DNA from: DATLGB01 sp963724135
GTDB taxonomy: Bacteria; Actinomycetota; Thermoleophilia; Solirubrobacterales; Solirubrobacteraceae
Reading direction: 5' to 3'
Assembly (NCBI GenBank): GCA_963724135.1
Contig: CAVRTA010000005.1
Span: 124,001 to 188,000, forward strand
DNA length: 64,000 nt
Both the position numbers and the translations under genes were made by a program. The notes under the pieces were generated by a model. That model made no database searches and was not told the origin of the DNA. It saw nothing but the letters and a program-made list of their open reading frames with translations. Positions 61,439 to 64,000 of this stretch are shown here, in pieces (position 1 is the stretch's first letter; every line of letters starts with the position of its first letter).

Positions 61439-61746
61439 GTCAGCGGCGGGTAGCGGAGGTCCGGCGTCGTGCGGTAGGGCAGCGCCTCCGCCAGCGCGAG
61501 CACGTCCCGCAAGTGTCGCCCCGCGCGCTCCAGTTCGGCGCGCGAGCGGGTCCCGGCCGGCGCACGGACCTCGAGCCGTCCGCCACAGGCCGCGAGCAGG
61601 CGCTCGAGCGTCGCGACCGATGGCTGCTTGTGCCCGGACTCGTAGGCGGACAGCGTCGCCTGAGATGTGCCGGCAGCAGCCGCGAGCCGGGCCTGTGTCA
61701 GTCCGGCACCGAGTCGAGCGCTCCGGATCGCGCTGGCCAGGTTCAT
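61435..61746 (-). CDS. XRE-family HTH regulator (antitoxin-like)
   Basis: 103 aa. Cro/C1-type HTH (about 7-60: LGAGLTQARLAAAAGTSQAT, LSAYESGHKQPS). ATG 61746 chosen because TATACT lies 6 nt upstream, i.e. leaderless; GTG 61752 is alternative. It is the first gene of a two-gene unit with the nucleotidyltransferase and likely represses it through the palindrome at 61756-61771. Confidence 0.82.
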   Translation of the reverse strand: MNLASAIRSARLGAGLTQARLAAAAGTSQATLSAYESGHKQPSVATLERLLAACGGRLEVRAPAGTRSRAELERAGRHLRDVLALAEALPYRTTPDLRYPPLT

Positions 61747-61752
61747 CAGCAC

Positions 61753-61771
61753 AGTATATCCAGACGGATAT
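61753..61771 (-). promoter_or_regulatory. -10 box and operator of the HTH-nucleotidyltransferase unit
   Basis: Perfect dyad ATATCC-AGAC-GGATAT (61756-61771) overlapping a reverse-strand TATACT (61753-61758). A further GGATAT half-site occurs near 61814-61819. Autorepression is the natural reading. Confidence 0.6.
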
Positions 61772-61802
61772 GAACGCTCGACTCAATGCTCGATAACGCC
61801 GG

Positions 61803-62204
61803 TTATGGAAACCTGGATATGACCTCGACCCGGCAGCGCAGGCCGGGCGCGGAGGCCAGCCCGGCGTCCGCCGTGACCAAAACCGCCCCCAGGAGCTCGG
61901 CGAGACCGACGTAGGCGGCGTCGCAGACCGTCAGGCTCTCGCGCAGCTCCCAGCACCGCGGCAGCAGCGGGCGGTGCCGCGCCCTCGCGATCGGCAGCCG
62001 GGCGAGATCGCGGAGCGCCAGCCGTGAGCGGCGCTCGTCGAGGTGACCGCGCTGAAGCTGCCGGCGGACCATCGACGCCACTTCCAGGTCGATCAGCTCC
62101 GGCGCGACCAGTTCCGCGCCCAGCAGCCGGGCGCGCGCCCGGTCGCCATCGTCGCCGTCGTCGGCCAGCGCCGGCGCCAGGACGCTGGCGTCAACGACGA
62201 TCAC
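61803..62204 (-). CDS. vapC: PIN-domain toxin (VapC family)
   Basis: 133 aa from GTG 62204. Acidic residues of the PIN ribonuclease site: VVDASVL (Asp5), PELIDLEVAS, VCDAAYVGLAE and VTADAGLA. It overlaps the antitoxin gene by 14 nt. Expected to cleave specific RNAs when the antitoxin is lost. Confidence 0.87.
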   Translation of the reverse strand: MIVVDASVLAPALADDGDDGDRARARLLGAELVAPELIDLEVASMVRRQLQRGHLDERRSRLALRDLARLPIARARHRPLLPRCWELRESLTVCDAAYVGLAELLGAVLVTADAGLASAPGLRCRVEVISRFP

Positions 62205-62421
62205 GATCGGCCCGAAGCCCGCTGGCCGCGTCCTCGAAGCTCAAGGTGCCGCCCGCTCGGCCGCCCGCGGCCTCCAGGACCTCGTCGAGCGTGGGCATGT
62301 CCGCCTCGCGGATCAGTTTGCCGCGCAGGTACTCCTGTAGCGACTGGTGCGCGGCTGCGGCCCGCCGGCGCAGGACGGCATGGGTCTCCTCGGGAACGTC
62401 CTTGATCTGGATGCTCGGCAC
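62191..62421 (-). CDS. vapB: VapB/FitA-like antitoxin
   Basis: 76 aa from GTG 62421. N-terminal ribbon-helix-helix (SIQIKDVPEETHAVLRRRAA, then SLQEYLRGKLI) for DNA binding and a C-terminal toxin-binding tail. It precedes and overlaps vapC. A perfect palindrome lies immediately upstream. Confidence 0.87.
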   Translation of the reverse strand: MPSIQIKDVPEETHAVLRRRAAAAHQSLQEYLRGKLIREADMPTLDEVLEAAGGRAGGTLSFEDAASGLRADRDRR

Positions 62422-62456
62422 GGCGCCATTATGGCGCCAGAACCTGCGAAACGCAA
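62422..62456 (-). promoter_or_regulatory. Promoter and 17-bp operator of the vapBC unit
   Basis: Perfect palindrome GGCGCCAT-T-ATGGCGCC (62422-62438). On the reverse strand its centre is a -10 box CATAAT (62428-62433), 17 nt from TTGCGT (62451-62456). Binding of the RHH antitoxin would cover the -10. Confidence 0.65.
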
Positions 62457-62457
62457 G

Positions 62458-62832
62458 TCAGCGGCGCTCGATGAGCTCAACGCGGTAGCCGTCCGGGTCG
62501 CGTACGAAGCAGATCCGCGAGCCGCTGTTGCCGACGTTGTACGGCGGCTTGTCGGGCTCGATGCCCTTGTGAGACAGCTCGGCGAGCGTGTCGTCGAGGC
62601 CTTCGACCACCAGAGCGATGTGGTTGTAGCCCGTGCCGAGGTCGTAGGACTCGACGCCGGGGTTCCAGGTCAGCTCGAGGCGGTCGCCGTCACCCGGCAT
62701 CCCCATGAAGACGTTGATCGCGCCGTCGGGCAGGTCCATGCGCCGGCGCTCCTCGAAGCCGAGGGACTCGTAGAAGCCGACCGAGCGCTCGATGTCGCCG
62801 ATCCGGTAGCAGGTGTGGATGAACTCGGCCAT
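62458..62832 (-). CDS. VOC-family protein (lactoylglutathione lyase-like)
   Basis: 124 aa. Single-gene glyoxalase I pattern: FIHTCYRIGDIERSVGFYES at the start, LELTWN, GYNHIALVV, and FVRDPDGYRVELIER at the end; metal ligands His6, Glu in LELT, His in NHIAL, Glu in VELIE are all present. Probable Zn/Ni glyoxalase for methylglyoxal adducts; the thiol cofactor in this organism is not known. Confidence 0.85.
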   Translation of the reverse strand: MAEFIHTCYRIGDIERSVGFYESLGFEERRRMDLPDGAINVFMGMPGDGDRLELTWNPGVESYDLGTGYNHIALVVEGLDDTLAELSHKGIEPDKPPYNVGNSGSRICFVRDPDGYRVELIERR

Positions 62833-62849
62833 GCGCTGACCGTACCCCG

Positions 62850-63601
62850 TCAGTCGTAGTTGCGGATCATGCGCACGTTGAGCGCCAGCATCACCGCGCC
62901 GAGGAAGATCACCACGGCGAAGCCCGGCCACACCTCCGACCACGAGAAGTCGTCGAGGATGAGCGACCGCATCCCCTCCATCAGGTGGGTCACCGGGTTG
63001 ATGGTGGCGGCGACCTCCATCGGCTCGGTGAGCAGGTCGCGGGGAACGAAGTTGGGCGTCAGGAACAGCAGCGGGAAGAAGACCATCGAGCCGTTGGCGG
63101 TCGCCGCCGAGCTGCGGGTCTTGAGCGCGATCAGCTGCAGGAAGCCCGCGTAGACGACGCCCCACAGCGAGGTGAGGACGATCAGGACGATCAGGCCGAA
63201 GGGCCCGCTCGCGATCTCGATCCCGAACGGCAGCGCCAGCAGGATGATCACCACGGTGATGAAGACGGACTTGAGCGCCTCGGCGATCAGGCGCCCGAGC
63301 ACCATCGCCGAGCGCGGGATCGGCGTCGCGCGCAGCTTGTCGAAGTAGCCGCCCTCGATCTCCTCGACCAAGAACAGCGCGGCCATGCCGAACGAGCACG
63401 CCAGCAGCAGCGTGATCGGCAGCTGGAAGGCGCCGTAGCCCTGCCCCTGGAGGAACTCGGTCGAGTCGCCGGGGAAGATCTTGCCCGCCTGGCCCGTGTT
63501 GACGGCCAGGAAGAACAGCGGGATGAAGAACGTCGGGAACAGTGCGTCGGGCGTGCGCAGCGCCTCCTTGATCGCGCGCTGCCCGAGTGCCCAGGCGGCG
63601 C

Positions 63602-63605
<4 letters not shown>
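62850..63605 (-). CDS. ABC-2 type transporter permease (DrrB-like)
   Basis: 251 aa, GTG overlapping the ATPase stop (GTGA). Six hydrophobic segments; FPTFFIPLFFLAVNTGQAG near the start and ATPIPRSAMVLGRL in the intracellular loop are typical of daunorubicin-type ABC-2 permeases. Partner of the ATPase at 63602. Export of a lipid or drug-like molecule is likely. Confidence 0.88.

Positions 63606-64000
<395 letters not shown>

Overview
The window is 64 kb of very GC-rich, gene-dense bacterial DNA. Its genes are tightly overlapped (ATGA/GTGA/TTGA junctions), many start with GTG or TTG, and several have a -10 box 5-8 nt before the start codon, as expected of leaderless mRNAs. PASTA-less Ser/Thr kinases, many FHA proteins, CHASE2 and class III cyclases, a FecR/FN3-type secreted protein and a DrrAB-type transporter all point to a high-GC actinobacterium. 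A deep-branching soil lineage such as Thermoleophilia/Solirubrobacterales is my best guess, but it is inferred from gene style and not proven. I found no rRNA, tRNA, CRISPR array, insertion sequence or prophage.

The left third (about 1.5-18.1 kb) is a biosynthetic cluster of iterative type II polyketide/fatty-acid character. It has FabD, a FabG-type ketoreductase, a long ACP, a phosphopantetheinyl transferase, two FabZ-like dehydratase subunits, two ketosynthases each paired with a ketosynthase-like protein lacking the active-site Cys (one pair fused and interrupted by a +1 frameshift), an aberrant KAS III, a CocE-type hydrolase, two flavin-halogenase-like proteins, an FAD monooxygenase and a Cys-less thioredoxin-fold protein. 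The two dehydratase subunits have complementary active-site losses: one keeps the Glu position and lacks His, the other keeps His and lacks Glu. This suggests an obligate heterodimer. I predict a polyene or otherwise unsaturated acyl product that may be halogenated.

The middle (18-35 kb) mixes redox and signalling genes: a secreted protein with three near-identical 405-bp repeats, two Ser/Thr kinases, FHA proteins, two phytoene-desaturase-like FAD enzymes, two more FAD monooxygenases (one with an internal deletion), a flavin reductase that could feed the halogenases, two split-barrel flavoprotein paralogues (one fused to a cyclic-nucleotide-binding domain) and a CPA2 antiporter with a duplicated extracytoplasmic domain and a UspA-like tail.

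From 35 to 47 kb lie a malic enzyme and a continuous reverse-strand operon: TPR protein, AccDA fusion, AccB, AccC, FHA protein, FHA-FHA-MFS fusion, alpha/beta hydrolase. It links malonyl-CoA supply to a phospho-threonine-reading exporter. Two class III cyclase genes sit upstream of it.

The right third (47-64 kb) looks more ordinary: GH15 glucosidase, phosphoketolase (which pairs with the phosphotransacetylase cut by the left edge), a stand-alone riboflavin kinase, a run of small oxidoreductase/SRPBCC/VOC/SDR genes, a secreted trypsin-like protease, an HxlR-MFS divergent pair, an IlvM-like ACT protein behind a probable Val/Ile/Thr leader-peptide attenuator, two toxin-antitoxin-like modules with visible operators, and an ABC-2 exporter cut by the right edge.
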